Of a stretch of 64,000 bases of DNA, positions 63,734 to 64,000 are shown one piece after another. Position numbers and translations under genes: made by a program. Source of the DNA: Rhodococcus jostii NBRC 16295 (lineage in GTDB: Bacteria; Actinomycetota; Actinomycetes; Mycobacteriales; Mycobacteriaceae); assembly GCF_001894825.1 (NCBI RefSeq), contig NZ_BCWY01000014.1, forward strand, positions 93,288-157,287, in the 5' to 3' direction. The notes under the pieces are model-generated. The model saw only the letters and a program-made list of their open reading frames with translations, was not told the DNA's origin and made no database searches. The first letter of the stretch is position 1. Each line of letters opens with the position of its first letter.

Positions 63734-64000
63734 ATGCTCGGACGGAAGAACTACACGCAGGACGAAGTCGACCACGCCGAGCAGTCCGTCGCGCAGCAGA
63801 TCGCCGCGTACACGGCGCTGACGGCCGCGATTTCCGGGGAGGTCACCGGCAAGGAGGTCTTCGCCGCGTCGGAGGACTTCGAGCCACTCTTCTTCAACAA
63901 CATGGTCCTGGTGTTGGACCGCTACTTCGTCCACCGGATCCGGGCGGTAACGGGAAAGGACGGGAACCCACTCAACGAAGTCGAGATCATCGCCGACTCG
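63734..64000 (+). CDS. Hypothetical protein, 3' end outside the window
   Basis: Reads openly for 89 codons from the ATG at 63734 to the window edge: MLGRKNYTQDEVDHAEQSVA, then AAYTALTAAISGEVTGKEVF and FFNNMVLVLDRYFVHRIRAV. GGAGA stands 8 nt upstream of the start. The helical, charged sequence suggests a soluble protein. I do not recognise the family. The remainder lies beyond the window. Confidence 0.7.
   Translation, partial: MLGRKNYTQDEVDHAEQSVAQQIAAYTALTAAISGEVTGKEVFAASEDFEPLFFNNMVLVLDRYFVHRIRAVTGKDGNPLNEVEIIADS

Overview
The window is high-GC actinobacterial chromosome. Gene content and order point to a Rhodococcus of the jostii/opacus type (Corynebacteriales). From memory, the backbone matches the Mycobacterium tuberculosis block Rv1017c-Rv1026: prs, glmU, tRNA-Gln, a TetR regulator, mfd, mazG, an LpqU-like transglycosylase, eno, an FtsB-like protein, a DUF501 protein and Ppx, here at 15.0-18.5, 32.1-36.6 and 56.8-61.3 kb. 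Two large accessory segments interrupt it, one between the TetR gene and mfd (18.6-31.9 kb) and one between mazG and lpqU (36.6-56.6 kb). The names given here rest on motif reading and recall; no database search was possible.

Region by region. 0-11 kb is a catabolic locus: a frameshifted FadH/OYE-type flavoprotein, a TetR regulator, and a leftward set encoding a ThDP-dependent 2-oxoacid decarboxylase, acyl-CoA dehydrogenase, aldehyde dehydrogenase, dienoyl-CoA-reductase-like SDR and an NDP-forming acyl-CoA synthetase. A divergent APC permease follows, and near-identical dyads precede both divergent genes. Together they could import an amino acid or related compound, decarboxylate its oxoacid, oxidise the aldehyde, activate the acid with CoA and start beta-oxidation. 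11-15 kb holds a P450/TetR pair, small conserved proteins and three strong hairpins between transcription units.

18.6-25.4 kb looks like a signalling island: a gamma-butyrolactone-receptor-type TetR protein, two overlapping stand-alone GyrI-like effector-binding proteins, an unrecognised 262-aa protein, an E1-like/nitroreductase fusion (Rv1355c type) and a GAF-GGDEF-EAL c-di-GMP protein (Rv1354c type).

25.6-31.9 kb is the strongest candidate for an undescribed system. Six genes, each overlapping the next, encode an AcpS-like phosphopantetheinyl transferase, a stand-alone carrier protein, an acyl-CoA-dehydrogenase-like flavoprotein, a tRNA-synthetase-like amino acid:[carrier protein] ligase, a DUF1839 protein and a GH2 (beta-mannosidase-like) enzyme. 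The inferred product is an amino acid held on a carrier protein, oxidised and then transferred, with a sugar-processing step.

36.6-48.9 kb is an envelope or exopolysaccharide cluster: three GT2 glycosyltransferases, a double alpha/beta-hydrolase, a Wzx-like flippase, a condensation-type acyltransferase, a DUF998 protein, a large polytopic protein and two secreted GH16 enzymes, behind a structured 300-nt leader. 49.2-53.2 kb is one very large c-di-GMP protein with two membrane-GGDEF modules and an EAL domain. 53.2-56.6 kb is the EfeUOB iron-uptake operon behind DtxR/IdeR-like sites. 61.3-64 kb holds an unusual short-variable-arm tRNA with a UAA anticodon, a methyltransferase, a BRCT-like small protein and small secreted proteins. 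I saw no CRISPR array, insertion sequence, rRNA or phage gene.
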